A stretch of DNA of 40,484 nucleotides from Cyclobacteriaceae bacterium (GTDB taxonomy: Bacteria > Bacteroidota > Bacteroidia > Cytophagales > Cyclobacteriaceae): positions 1-40,484 of the forward strand of contig JAGQYM010000042.1 of assembly GCA_020436085.1 (NCBI GenBank), given 5' to 3'. Below are positions 16,501 to 23,888 of the stretch, one piece after another. Position numbers and translations under genes: made by a program. A model generated the notes under the pieces. It had not been told where the DNA came from. It did not search any database and saw only the letters and a list, made by a program, of their open reading frames with translations. The first letter of the stretch is position 1, and each line of letters begins with the position of its first letter.

Positions 16501-17432
16501 ACTGGGAGATAGATCTGGGTACTGGCCAGGCGCGGTGGTCAAAGCAGATGTTTCGCATGTTTGGCTTCGACCTTGATGGAGAGGTACCTGATTTTGAAAC
16601 TTACCTGTCTCATATTCATCCTGACGATAAAGGAATAGTGGAAGATGCATTCCAAAAGATGAATAAAGGAATTGAGCCAACTGCGAAAATATTTAGAACC
16701 AATCCTGATACCCTAGCCCTCAGATACTTTAAGCCCACTTACTTTCTAGTAAAAGACAAGTTTGGAAAACCGGTGAAGTTCAGCGGGACTGTATTAGACA
16801 TTACCACTTTGCAATTGCGTGAAGAAGCATTAAAAGCCAGTGAGAGGAAGTACCGAACCATTTTTGAAAACACTTCAGAAGGAATCTATCGTTGTACGGT
16901 TGAGGGCGAACTGCTACTGGCTAATCCATCGTTCGTTCAGATTTTCGGATATACTTCCGAAGAAGAAATGAAGTCTGACGTTAAGGACATTGGTGAAAAT
17001 CTCTACGCGGTTGCAGCTGATCGTCAGCGGTTCCTGAGTGAACTGTTGGTGAAAGGTTTTGTAAATAAGGCAGAGGTAAAAGCAAAGACCCGCCTCGGTG
17101 ACACGATCTGGGTGAGTATAAATGCTCACCTTGCCTATAGCGTGGGCAAGACAATCGAATACATAGAAGGGACAATAGCTGATATTACTGAAAGAAGAAT
17201 GAGTCGTCAGAAAATTGATGAGCAATATGAGGCCCTACGCAAATATGCCTTTATCAACTCGCATGAAGTTCGCGCTCATGTTGCTACCTTGCTGGGTCTA
17301 TCAAATTTATTTGCCAGCGAAAGTGTAAATAAGATGGAAAAAGAGAATATCGTTGAACTGATGCAGCAGGAAACTTCCGCTTTGGATATTGTAATCAGAA
17401 AGCTTTCTGTGATTATAAATGAGGTGGAGTGA
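13572..17432 (+). CDS. CHASE/6xPAS/GAF membrane sensor ending in a DHp domain without ATPase
   Basis: A 1286-residue sensor starting at the ATG at 13572. In order: TM1 (about 11-31), periplasmic CHASE-like domain (75-190, with EGNEGVIGYNILED and GGIGIVGRLPIV), TM2 (250-273), PAS1 (293-411), PAS2 (421-534), GAF (541-698, with GSCGTAAYLKKQVIVSDIENDPLW), PAS3 (710-826), PAS4 (836-951), PAS5 (964-1081), PAS6 (1091-1208), then a helical hairpin (1216-1286) with the H-box NSHEVRAHVATLLGL, His1231. No HATPase domain follows: the stop comes right after the second helix and overlaps the next gene. It may be phosphorylated by another kinase, dimerise with one, or signal without phosphotransfer. I see no frameshift. 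Confidence 0.88.
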   Translation: MSSFKKSPLRLSAIVFLVLIGATVFFSYRTFQFAKLNERTRAHELLDVSKNRLQQLLSYSTSTTQLLSFLVREYDAEKNFEIIAKDVFDTQKYIDAIELVPNGVICCVYPLEGNEGVIGYNILEDKSRNIEALEAIKRNELYFAGPIELRQGGIGIVGRLPIVRDNKFWGFSAVLIKLETLIEATGLDTISSADYFFGISKVNPNNGREEFFLSDSVTVNSGYSTDMVIHHGEWRLSATPKDQLQPLKATVPVVSIGLILSTLGSFLVWSLVRMPILLSGKLQERSLSLRESELKYVDLYNQSPTMLLSVDLLDQRIIDCNDTFTTVIGYSRDEILQKTISEFYHPDSLDVARDAMYELLDKGVSEAREFKIFTRQGVVLSVMQNAVLVSNDKSQQSYVRYSWQDVTFKKLAEKDLAQIEDKFRLLAENISQVFYILNLETGKVEYISPAFERIWGASIDKAGGFYDWIVEEDRDGLEKALEAQARGEYSEVYYRIRRPQGDVRHIFSRGYPIKNEYGEGQRVAGFAEDVTESRLRELVMNGEKRVLELIATGEPIKTVLNTIAVNFERFSPGSICSILLLSYDGKTVHQGTSPSLPAEYVKAIDGLAIGPKAGSCGTAAYLKKQVIVSDIENDPLWEDYKVLALPLGLRACWSTPIISENDVVMGTFAIYYKQVRSPEALDYELIERASNQAKIALEKARTEESVKQSEQKFSSAFESNVVGLSITDLDRRIVEVNQSLATLLGRDPKEMVGRTSEEAGILRVDFTGSQSGPVRKYLYENGEVRNAECEIVMSDGKRIPVLLSISGISIEGKHHWLSTFIDISDRKKIENELVESENHVRAIIETEPECIMELDAKGNILSINPAGVKMIEADVLERVEGLFFLNIVEAEYRSEFKKIIENVFNGESVSFEYKISGLNGTVRWVEMNAVPLKDSRGQIISLLGITRDVTGRKLAEEDMLLSKAALELAEEYANLGNWEIDLGTGQARWSKQMFRMFGFDLDGEVPDFETYLSHIHPDDKGIVEDAFQKMNKGIEPTAKIFRTNPDTLALRYFKPTYFLVKDKFGKPVKFSGTVLDITTLQLREEALKASERKYRTIFENTSEGIYRCTVEGELLLANPSFVQIFGYTSEEEMKSDVKDIGENLYAVAADRQRFLSELLVKGFVNKAEVKAKTRLGDTIWVSINAHLAYSVGKTIEYIEGTIADITERRMSRQKIDEQYEALRKYAFINSHEVRAHVATLLGLSNLFASESVNKMEKENIVELMQQETSALDIVIRKLSVIINEVE

Positions 17433-17917
17433 GTATTGATCTGGAAAAATTCGGGGAACTGACCAAAGGAAGGTCGGTAGCAAATAAAAAATTTCTGCAG
17501 GGGTTAAAAACGAAAAATGCTCGTAAAGTGGATGATGCATTTCACGCAGTGCACGATGAAGTATTTGCAGAAATGGATTGTCTTGAGTGTGCCAATTGTT
17601 GTAAAACGACCAGTCCTATATTTTATCAAACAGATATTGAGCGGGTTGCACGATTTCTGAAATTGAAGCCAGGAGCCTTTGTTGAACAATATCTTCGTGT
17701 AGATGACGATGGGGACCACGTGTTGAAGTCGGCACCGTGCCCATTTCTTGGTAGTGACAATTATTGCAGCATCTATGAGGCCCGACCGAAGGCCTGTCGT
17801 GAGTATCCACACACTGACAGAAAGAAGATGGTGCAGATTATGGATTTAACTTATAAGAACACGCTTGTTTGTCCTGCGGTTTTGGAAATGGTGGAGAGGC
17901 TAAAGGCTGAGAAATAA
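17429..17917 (+). CDS. YkgJ-family cysteine-cluster protein
   Basis: A 162-residue protein with the YkgJ (UPF0153) Cys pattern: CLECANCC near residues 50-57 and CPFLGSDNYCSIYEARPKAC around 110-129, followed by REYPH. The Cys set probably binds zinc or an iron-sulfur cluster; the biochemical role of the family is not settled. The GTG start overlaps the sensor stop as GTGA, so it is translationally coupled to the PAS protein, although co-occurrence of the two families may be incidental. No ATG is available near the start of the conserved region, so I accept GTG. Confidence 0.85.
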   Translation: MSIDLEKFGELTKGRSVANKKFLQGLKTKNARKVDDAFHAVHDEVFAEMDCLECANCCKTTSPIFYQTDIERVARFLKLKPGAFVEQYLRVDDDGDHVLKSAPCPFLGSDNYCSIYEARPKACREYPHTDRKKMVQIMDLTYKNTLVCPAVLEMVERLKAEK

Positions 17918-17941
17918 AAAAGCCGCCCTTGAGGGGGCGGC
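17914..17941 (-). terminator. Rho-independent terminator of the thioredoxin gene
   Basis: A 7-bp GC stem (17922-17928 with 17935-17941) has its T run on the minus strand (complement of the A run at 17915-17921). It lies 22 bases past the thioredoxin stop. In the plus direction the hairpin follows the YkgJ gene directly but lacks a T tract. Confidence 0.88.
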
Positions 17942-17962
17942 CATAGAGTTCGCTTGTATTTT

Positions 17963-18286
17963 TTATGCAACCTGTGCTGCTAGCTTTTGTGCCAACACAG
18001 ACTTAGGCACAGCACCAACTTGCTTGTCCACAATCTGTCCGCCTTTGAAAACGAGTAATGTCGGGATTGAGCGGATGCCATATTTACCTGCCACCTCTGG
18101 GTTTTCATCCACATTTAATTTGGCCACTACGGCTTTACCTTCATAATCTCCAGCCAACTCCTCTACTACAGGACCTATCATTTTACATGGTCCACACCAT
18201 TCTGCCCAAAAATCTACAAGTACTGGTTTGTCGCCTTTGATGGTTTCTTCAAAGTTTGAGTCGTTGAGTTCTAATGTTTTACCCAT
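17963..18286 (-). CDS. trxA: Thioredoxin
   Basis: A 107-residue cytosolic thioredoxin with the active site W30-C31-G-P-C34 in [14 protein letters not shown], the buried Asp in VDFWAE, and the cis-Pro segment [11 protein letters not shown]. It reduces protein disulfides and is itself reduced by thioredoxin reductase. Length and motif match housekeeping TrxA. It follows dnaE on the same strand after a 114-bp gap that contains a good candidate promoter, so it can be expressed on its own. It ends in a clear terminator. Confidence 0.95.
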   Translation of the reverse strand: MGKTLELNDSNFEETIKGDKPVLVDFWAEWCGPCKMIGPVVEELAGDYEGKAVVAKLNVDENPEVAGKYGIRSIPTLLVFKGGQIVDKQVGAVPKSVLAQKLAAQVA

Positions 18287-18336
18287 TTTGGTATATGTTA
18301 TTAAGTTGAGTTTTTTGAATGTTCAAATAGCCAACA

Positions 18337-18344
18337 CAAATATA
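18337..18344 (-). promoter_or_regulatory. Candidate -7 box of the trxA promoter
   Basis: The minus strand reads TATATTTG, an exact match to the Bacteroidota -7 consensus TAnnTTTG, about 50 bases before the trxA ATG. I found no exact TTTG at -33, so the assignment rests on the -7 box and its position in the dnaE-trxA gap. Confidence 0.4.
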
Positions 18345-18400
18345 ATTGATTTTGTTCCAGCCCGATTTGCAGTCCTCGAAATAGTCAAAAAGCTGACAAA

Positions 18401-21400
18401 TCAATACACTACTTCCACCTCTAAATCGGGTATCCGCTTGATCTTTTTCACCATGTCATTTACTGGCTTTACCCGATATTTTCTCGACATCATCTCGAGA
18501 TTGATGCTTTCGCCCTCATCCTTGATTTTCAGGTAAAGCGGGCAGTTGCCAGAGAATTCAGTACAAAGATCTTCGATATTTGCAATGAGATTTGGGTTGA
18601 TTGCCTGCGTATCAATTTTGAGTTGGATTCCTTTGGTTCGCTTGAGCCCTAGTTCGTTCAGCAGGTCAATATTCTTAATTCTGAACTCCAGGCTCTGGTC
18701 ACCCCAGGTTCTTTTTACAATCATTCCTTCTACAAACAAGAATAGTCCTGGCATGAGGAATGATTTGAACTTAAGGTAGTCTTCACTCCAAAGCATGATT
18801 TCGAACCGCCCTGAGTAGTCTTCAAGGATAAGTTTGCCGAAAGGCTTACCGGTTTTTGTAAGGCGATGTTCAACAGAGGCTACGATGCCGCCCAGTTTCG
18901 TTTCTCTGCCTTCATTTCCCTCCAGTTCAGAGAGCTGACTCAGCGGAGTATTGCAAAAAGCATCCAGTTCAAATTTGAAGTTATCAAGCGGGTGACCTGA
19001 TATATAAACACCCACAACTTCTTTTTCGAAGTGAAGCTTTTCTATTTCGCTGAAGGGTTCGATGGGATCAACCTTTGGCAGTGGCATCTCTGTGCCGGTG
19101 CTACCACCGAACAGACTCACCTGAGCGCTTTGCAATTCCTGTTGCATTTTGTTCGCGTAGCGCGTGAGCTTTTCGGTCAGTGTGATGTCGCCTTCCTTAG
19201 CAAATACAAACTGCCTTCGATGGAAATCGCTAAAGCAGTCGAATGCTCCGGATAAGGCAAGGCATTCGATTGTCTTCTTATTTACAGCACGCTGATTTAC
19301 GCGCTTTGCGAATTCGAAAATGTCTTTGAAGGGACCGTGCTCTTCACGCTCCTGAATGATAGACTCAACAGCAGCCTCGCCTGCACCCTTGATTGCTCCA
19401 AGGCCGAATCGGATCTCACCTTTGTCATTCACCTCAAAGTAAACTCCAGATTCATTCACGTGCGGACCGAGTACTTCTATATTTTGTTTGCGACACTCTT
19501 CAATGAAGAACGTGACCTTGTCAAGGTTGCTTTGCGAGTGCGTAAGTACTGCCGCCATATACTCGGCAGGGTAGTTTGCTTTGAGATAGGCAGTCTGATA
19601 GGCTACCAGTGAATAGCAAGTAGAGTGTGATTTATTGAAGGCGTATTGAGCGAAAGCTTCCCAGTCTTTCCAAATCTTTTCTGCTACGCGCTCGTCATGT
19701 CCGTTCGACTTACACCCATCGATGAACCGGTCTTTCATCTTGTCGAGCACGTCCTTCTGTTTCTTACCCATCGCTTTACGCAGTACGTCCGCATCACCTT
19801 TCGAGAAGTTGGCAAGTTGCTGAGAGAGCAACATCACCTGCTCTTGATAGACGGTGATACCGTAGGTGTCCTTCAGGTATTCTTCCATCTCCGGCAGATC
19901 GTATCTGATCGGTTCTCTGCCGTGCTTTCTCGCGATGAAGTTTGGAATGTATTCCATTGGCCCCGGTCGATACAGGGCGTTCATCGCAATGAGGTCTTCC
20001 AGTTTGTCAGGTTTCAACCCCTTGAGGTAGTTCTGCATTCCTTCGGATTCGAACTGGAATGTGCCTGTGGTTTCTCCTCGCTGATATAGTTGAAATGTTT
20101 TTTGGTCGTCAAGAGGAATGGTATCAATATCGATGTCGATGTTGTGTTTCTTCTTGATGTTCTTTAGTGCTGTTTTAATAATCGTGAGCGTGGTGAGACC
20201 GAGAAAGTCCATCTTCAACATGCCTGCACTTTCCACCACACTGTTGTCGAACTGTGTCACCAGCATGTCGGAGTCGCGCGCAGTGGCAACAGGCACCAGG
20301 GAAGTAAGTTCGTCCGGTGTGATGATCACACCGCAGGCATGGGTGCCGGTGTTTCTTAACGACCCTTCCAGAATGATGGCTTGCTTCAGCACTTGTGCTT
20401 TCAAGTCACTCCCTTTCCTGATATCATTTAGTTCTTTTACTTCTTCAAATGCTTTCTCAAGAGAAGTGCCTGGCCTTTCGGGTATCAACTTTGCCATGTT
20501 GTTGGCCTCTGCGAGCGGCAGTTCCATTACGCGGGCACAATCGCGAATGGATGACTTGGCAGCCATGGTGCCGTAAGTGATGATCTGAGCGACCTGACTC
20601 TTGCCATATTTTTCTATTACGTATTGCAATACCTTGTCTCGTCCCTCATCATCGAAGTCAATATCAATATCGGGCAATGAAATCCTGTCGGGGTTGAGGA
20701 AACGCTCAAACAGAAGATCATAAGCGATCGGGTCGACATTGGTGATACCAATACAATACGCCACAGCAGATCCAGCTGCTGATCCACGACCCGGTCCAAC
20801 GGATACGCCCATTTCCCGTGCCTTGCGAGTGAAGTCTTGAACAATCAAAAAGTAGCCAGGGTATCCCGTTTTTTTGATCGTCTCTAACTCAAAGTCGAGC
20901 CGCTCTCTGATTTCTGTTGTGATTTCAGGATAGCGAACCTTTGCACCTTCATAGGTGAGGTGTTTTAAATATTCGTCTTCTGTTTTGAACTCTTGTGGAA
21001 TCTGGTAGATCGGCAACAAAACATTTTGACGTAAGTCGTATGCCTCTACCTTATCAACGATTTCACTAATCGTCTCAATGGCTTCAGGAAGATCATGAAA
21101 GGTCGATTTCATTTCCTGTTGGTTCTTGAAATAGAATTCATTGTTGGGAAGGCCATAGCGATAGCCACGACCCGATCCGATAGGTGTCGATTGGAACTCA
21201 CCTTCTTTTATACACAGCAATACATCATGCGCGTTGGATTCTTCCTTATCGAGGTAATAGCATTCATTGGCGGCATAATATTTTACTTTGTACTTCTCAC
21301 AAAACTTCAGAAGGGTTTCATTGACTCGTTCCTCTTCTGGAATTCCGTGGCGATTTAATTCAACATAGAAGTCGTTATTAAATACTCCATGCCACCATTG

Positions 21401-22591
21401 AAATGCTTCCTCAGCCTGTCGTTCTCCTACGTTGAGGATGAGGTGAGGAATTTCACTTGCCAAACCACCTGTAGACGCTATTAAACCTTCCCGGTATTTT
21501 TCAACAAGGGCCTTGTCAATTCTCGGGTAGATGCCGTATAAGCCTTCTGTGAATCCAAGGGAGCTAAGTCTTGCCAGGTTGAGATATCCGGTTTTGTTCT
21601 TGGCCAACAGCACTTGCGTGTAGCGCTTGTCCGGATTGTCCTTGGTAAACTTTAGCTTGGTCCTTTCTTCCGCGATGAAAAATTCACAACCAACTATCGG
21701 TTTGATTTCGTGTTTGAGTGCTTCTGTCACAAACTTGAAGGCACCATACATGTTACCCAGGTCAGTCAGTGCCACAGCCGGCATGCCATTGTTTTTTGCC
21801 AGCGTTACAATTTCCTTGACAGGCGGTGTGGCTTGAAGGACAGAGAATTGTGAGTGCGTATGGAGGTGACTAAACGGCCAGTCGGTTAGCTTTTCCTCGG
21901 CTATATTTTGATTGTAGTCAGCCCCCTTTACCTTTTCTCTCTTTGTTGAGTTCCCGGCTTCAAGATTCGGTTGCTCATATTCTATGTCCTCGACCAGCGT
22001 GTCGTCAAAAGGCTTTGTTACCTTTTGCTTGATCAGCCCGAAAAATGATCTTGCCGTTGCATCTACATCGTATGAGGCATCGTGCGCATCGTTGAATCCT
22101 TCTCCAAAGAGTTTCTCATGAAGTTCTGAGAGGCGAGGCATCTTGAGTTTGCCACCGATTCCTCCCTGCAGTTGACAGAACTCTGTGGAGACGATACCGG
22201 TATCTAATCTGTCAATGGCCAGGAACTTGTCGGGTTCATAGGACAGGCGGATAAACTCCGCACCTATGATGTTGATATCAAATTCTATGTTGTGTCCAAC
22301 CAGCAGTCGGGTGGAGTCCAAATCTTTTTTAAAGGCGTCAACAGCTTGCTTCAGCGGAATGCCTTCCTCAGTTGCGCGCTTGGTAGAGATACCGTGTATT
22401 TGTTCAGCCTTAAATGGAATGTCAAACCCTTCAGGTCTGATGATGTAATTATGTTGTGATATGAGTTTGCCTCGGTGGTCGTGAAGTTGCCAGGCGAGTT
22501 GAACCAGTCGTGGCCAGTTTTCAAGGTCAGTTAAGGGCGCAGTTTTATTGTGCGGAATACCGGTGGTCTCCGTGTCGAAGATTAAGTACAT
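18401..22591 (-). CDS. dnaE: DNA polymerase III alpha subunit with fused N-terminal 3'-5' exonuclease
   Basis: A 1396-residue replicative polymerase. Residues about 1-190 are a DnaQ-like DEDDh exonuclease: D6 and E8 in FDTETTG, D105 in HNIEFD, H170 and D175 in HDASYD. Then come a PHP domain (about 240-450), the palm with GPGRGSAAGS and the catalytic PDIDIDF (D641, D643), thumb and fingers, the tandem HhH region, and an OB fold (GGIVASVEHRL...GKLILEDYSGRFEIMLW). The PHP domain has lost likely metal ligands: TDL278 where active members have TDH, and Tyr445 where NDxHY has His. Proofreading is therefore probably supplied by the fused exonuclease. It lies upstream of trxA on the same strand. Confidence 0.95.
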   Translation of the reverse strand: MYLIFDTETTGIPHNKTAPLTDLENWPRLVQLAWQLHDHRGKLISQHNYIIRPEGFDIPFKAEQIHGISTKRATEEGIPLKQAVDAFKKDLDSTRLLVGHNIEFDINIIGAEFIRLSYEPDKFLAIDRLDTGIVSTEFCQLQGGIGGKLKMPRLSELHEKLFGEGFNDAHDASYDVDATARSFFGLIKQKVTKPFDDTLVEDIEYEQPNLEAGNSTKREKVKGADYNQNIAEEKLTDWPFSHLHTHSQFSVLQATPPVKEIVTLAKNNGMPAVALTDLGNMYGAFKFVTEALKHEIKPIVGCEFFIAEERTKLKFTKDNPDKRYTQVLLAKNKTGYLNLARLSSLGFTEGLYGIYPRIDKALVEKYREGLIASTGGLASEIPHLILNVGERQAEEAFQWWHGVFNNDFYVELNRHGIPEEERVNETLLKFCEKYKVKYYAANECYYLDKEESNAHDVLLCIKEGEFQSTPIGSGRGYRYGLPNNEFYFKNQQEMKSTFHDLPEAIETISEIVDKVEAYDLRQNVLLPIYQIPQEFKTEDEYLKHLTYEGAKVRYPEITTEIRERLDFELETIKKTGYPGYFLIVQDFTRKAREMGVSVGPGRGSAAGSAVAYCIGITNVDPIAYDLLFERFLNPDRISLPDIDIDFDDEGRDKVLQYVIEKYGKSQVAQIITYGTMAAKSSIRDCARVMELPLAEANNMAKLIPERPGTSLEKAFEEVKELNDIRKGSDLKAQVLKQAIILEGSLRNTGTHACGVIITPDELTSLVPVATARDSDMLVTQFDNSVVESAGMLKMDFLGLTTLTIIKTALKNIKKKHNIDIDIDTIPLDDQKTFQLYQRGETTGTFQFESEGMQNYLKGLKPDKLEDLIAMNALYRPGPMEYIPNFIARKHGREPIRYDLPEMEEYLKDTYGITVYQEQVMLLSQQLANFSKGDADVLRKAMGKKQKDVLDKMKDRFIDGCKSNGHDERVAEKIWKDWEAFAQYAFNKSHSTCYSLVAYQTAYLKANYPAEYMAAVLTHSQSNLDKVTFFIEECRKQNIEVLGPHVNESGVYFEVNDKGEIRFGLGAIKGAGEAAVESIIQEREEHGPFKDIFEFAKRVNQRAVNKKTIECLALSGAFDCFSDFHRRQFVFAKEGDITLTEKLTRYANKMQQELQSAQVSLFGGSTGTEMPLPKVDPIEPFSEIEKLHFEKEVVGVYISGHPLDNFKFELDAFCNTPLSQLSELEGNEGRETKLGGIVASVEHRLTKTGKPFGKLILEDYSGRFEIMLWSEDYLKFKSFLMPGLFLFVEGMIVKRTWGDQSLEFRIKNIDLLNELGLKRTKGIQLKIDTQAINPNLIANIEDLCTEFSGNCPLYLKIKDEGESINLEMMSRKYRVKPVNDMVKKIKRIPDLEVEVVY

Positions 22592-22776
22592 CAGTAGCAG
22601 TTAGTGGTTGCTAAACTGTAAAAATACGGTTTACGGTCTGTGATGACAATCCATCCCATATTGGGAATATTTTCCACATAATGGACAAAACGAAACACAA
22701 AACCTGCTTTTTGAGCCTTTTTTGGCTGTGGAATAGGGTTTGAGTTATCTCCGGTGTTTTAACAACAAAATGCGTT

Positions 22777-22881
22777 ATGGACTGGTTTAGAAATTTCAAA
22801 GAGTTTATTAAGCGAGAATGGTTCTTGTTTATGATGCTTGGCGTGCTCACGCTTGTGGTTCTACTATTTCAAGTCTTCTGA
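22777..22881 (+). CDS. Possible 34-residue single-pass membrane peptide
   Basis: An ATG-initiated frame encodes MDWFRNFKEFIKREW, a basic amphipathic start, followed by a continuous hydrophobic segment (FLFMMLGVLTLVVLLFQVF) and a stop. This is the layout of small inner-membrane proteins with a cytoplasmic positive N-terminus. The only other support is position: it stands in a 609-bp intergenic region, and a strong terminator on the same strand begins 55 bases after its stop, so something is transcribed here. I recognise no family. A non-coding RNA ending at the same terminator is the alternative. Confidence 0.45.
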   Translation: MDWFRNFKEFIKREWFLFMMLGVLTLVVLLFQVF

Positions 22882-22935
22882 TAATTCAGTTCCTTCTTTC
22901 GAAACATTCTAAAAATCATATTCAAATTGTTTAGT

Positions 22936-22992
22936 AAGGCTTTGGGGAGTATTTTTGATTCGATTCAAAATAACCCCAAAGCCTTCTTTTTT
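22936..22992 (+). terminator. Long rho-independent terminator
   Basis: A perfect 12-bp stem (AAGGCTTTGGGG, 22936-22947, with 22974-22985) is extended inside by an AT-rich pairing of about 8 bp, followed by CTTTTTT. It ends a plus-strand transcript, and the only candidate gene upstream on this strand is the 34-residue peptide frame. Confidence 0.85.
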
Positions 22993-23141
22993 GAGGAATT
23001 CTTTAACAGGAATAACTCGGCAAGGCTCGGACTAAACCTAAGTTGATGACAGACCCGGTTGCGACAGCGAATGATCAAGTAATGATGTCGCCCAACTGTC
23101 AGCATACTTCTCTAATTCAATTTTCAGCACTTGAAATCGCC

Positions 23142-23171
23142 TTTGAAAAGAATAAGCAAGGGATGATTTCG
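23142..23171 (+). promoter_or_regulatory. Candidate sdhCAB promoter
   Basis: TTTG at 23142-23145 and TGATTTCG at 23164-23171 are 18 bases apart, similar to the Bacteroidota pair TTTG-N19-TAnnTTTG but with two mismatches in the -7 box. The predicted start would leave a leader of about 22 bases before the sdhC ATG. The region from 22993 to 23141 shows nothing else that I can support. Confidence 0.3.
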
Positions 23172-23200
23172 TCTGACCACCAAAAAACAACTATAAGCGG

Positions 23201-23872
23201 ATGAAATGGTTAACTAACCTCTTCACAAGTACACTTGGAAGAAAACTGTTGATGGCCCTCACCGGCCTGTTCCTAATTACATTTCTGGCCGTTCACCTGG
23301 CAGGTAACCTGCAATTGCTGAAGGATGACGGAGGTAAGTCGTTCAATATCTACGCGGAGTTCATGAGTACTAACGCGCTGATCCAAACTGTATCCAAAGT
23401 CAACTTCGCACTTATTCTCATTCATGTGATCTGGGCCATTCTGCTGAGTCGCAAAAACAGAGCAGCACGTGGCAGCTCATATGCCGTCAACAATAAGTCG
23501 TCACATTGGACCTCCCGTAATATGGGAATCCTGGGAACGATCGTCCTGGTATTTATCACCATACACCTCAAGGACTTCTGGGCTCAGATGCACTATGGGT
23601 CGGTACCCACTGTAAACTACGATGGTACTGAGGTACGTGACCTCGCCAGTATTGTAGCCATCTGGTTTGATAAGGCCTGGTACGTTGCATTATATGTATT
23701 CTGCATGTTCGCGATCGCATTTCACCTGTGGCACGGGTTTTCAAGTGCTTTTCAAACACTCGGCCTAAACCATGTGAAGTATAATCCTGTTATCAATTTC
23801 GTGGGACGGGCATTTGCAATCATTGTTCCTGCTCTGTTTGCCCTGATACCAATTATGATGTTTTTGAATTAA
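23201..23872 (+). CDS. sdhC: Succinate dehydrogenase/fumarate reductase cytochrome b subunit
   Basis: A 223-residue integral membrane protein with five predicted helices, the single-subunit di-heme cytochrome b558 type (type B) used by Bacteroidota with menaquinone. Candidate heme ligands are H32 (FLAVHLAGN), H75 ([10 protein letters not shown]), the His in [10 protein letters not shown], and the His residues in [15 protein letters not shown]. It anchors SdhAB to the membrane and passes electrons between succinate and menaquinone. Length and helix order match the TIGR02046 family. It is the first gene of sdhCAB, 16 bases before sdhA. Confidence 0.93.
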   Translation: MKWLTNLFTSTLGRKLLMALTGLFLITFLAVHLAGNLQLLKDDGGKSFNIYAEFMSTNALIQTVSKVNFALILIHVIWAILLSRKNRAARGSSYAVNNKSSHWTSRNMGILGTIVLVFITIHLKDFWAQMHYGSVPTVNYDGTEVRDLASIVAIWFDKAWYVALYVFCMFAIAFHLWHGFSSAFQTLGLNHVKYNPVINFVGRAFAIIVPALFALIPIMMFLN

Positions 23873-23888
23873 TAGCCATTCCATAACT

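Noticed and set aside
17432-17917. Frameshift that would extend the PAS sensor into a HATPase domain.
   Set aside because: The DNA after the stop encodes a complete YkgJ-family protein and no HATPase motif in any frame.
23046-23204. A 52-codon frame ending in an ATGA overlap with sdhC.
   Set aside because: The protein is nondescript, the frame spans the likely promoter, and frames of this length arise often by chance. Conservation in relatives would revive it.
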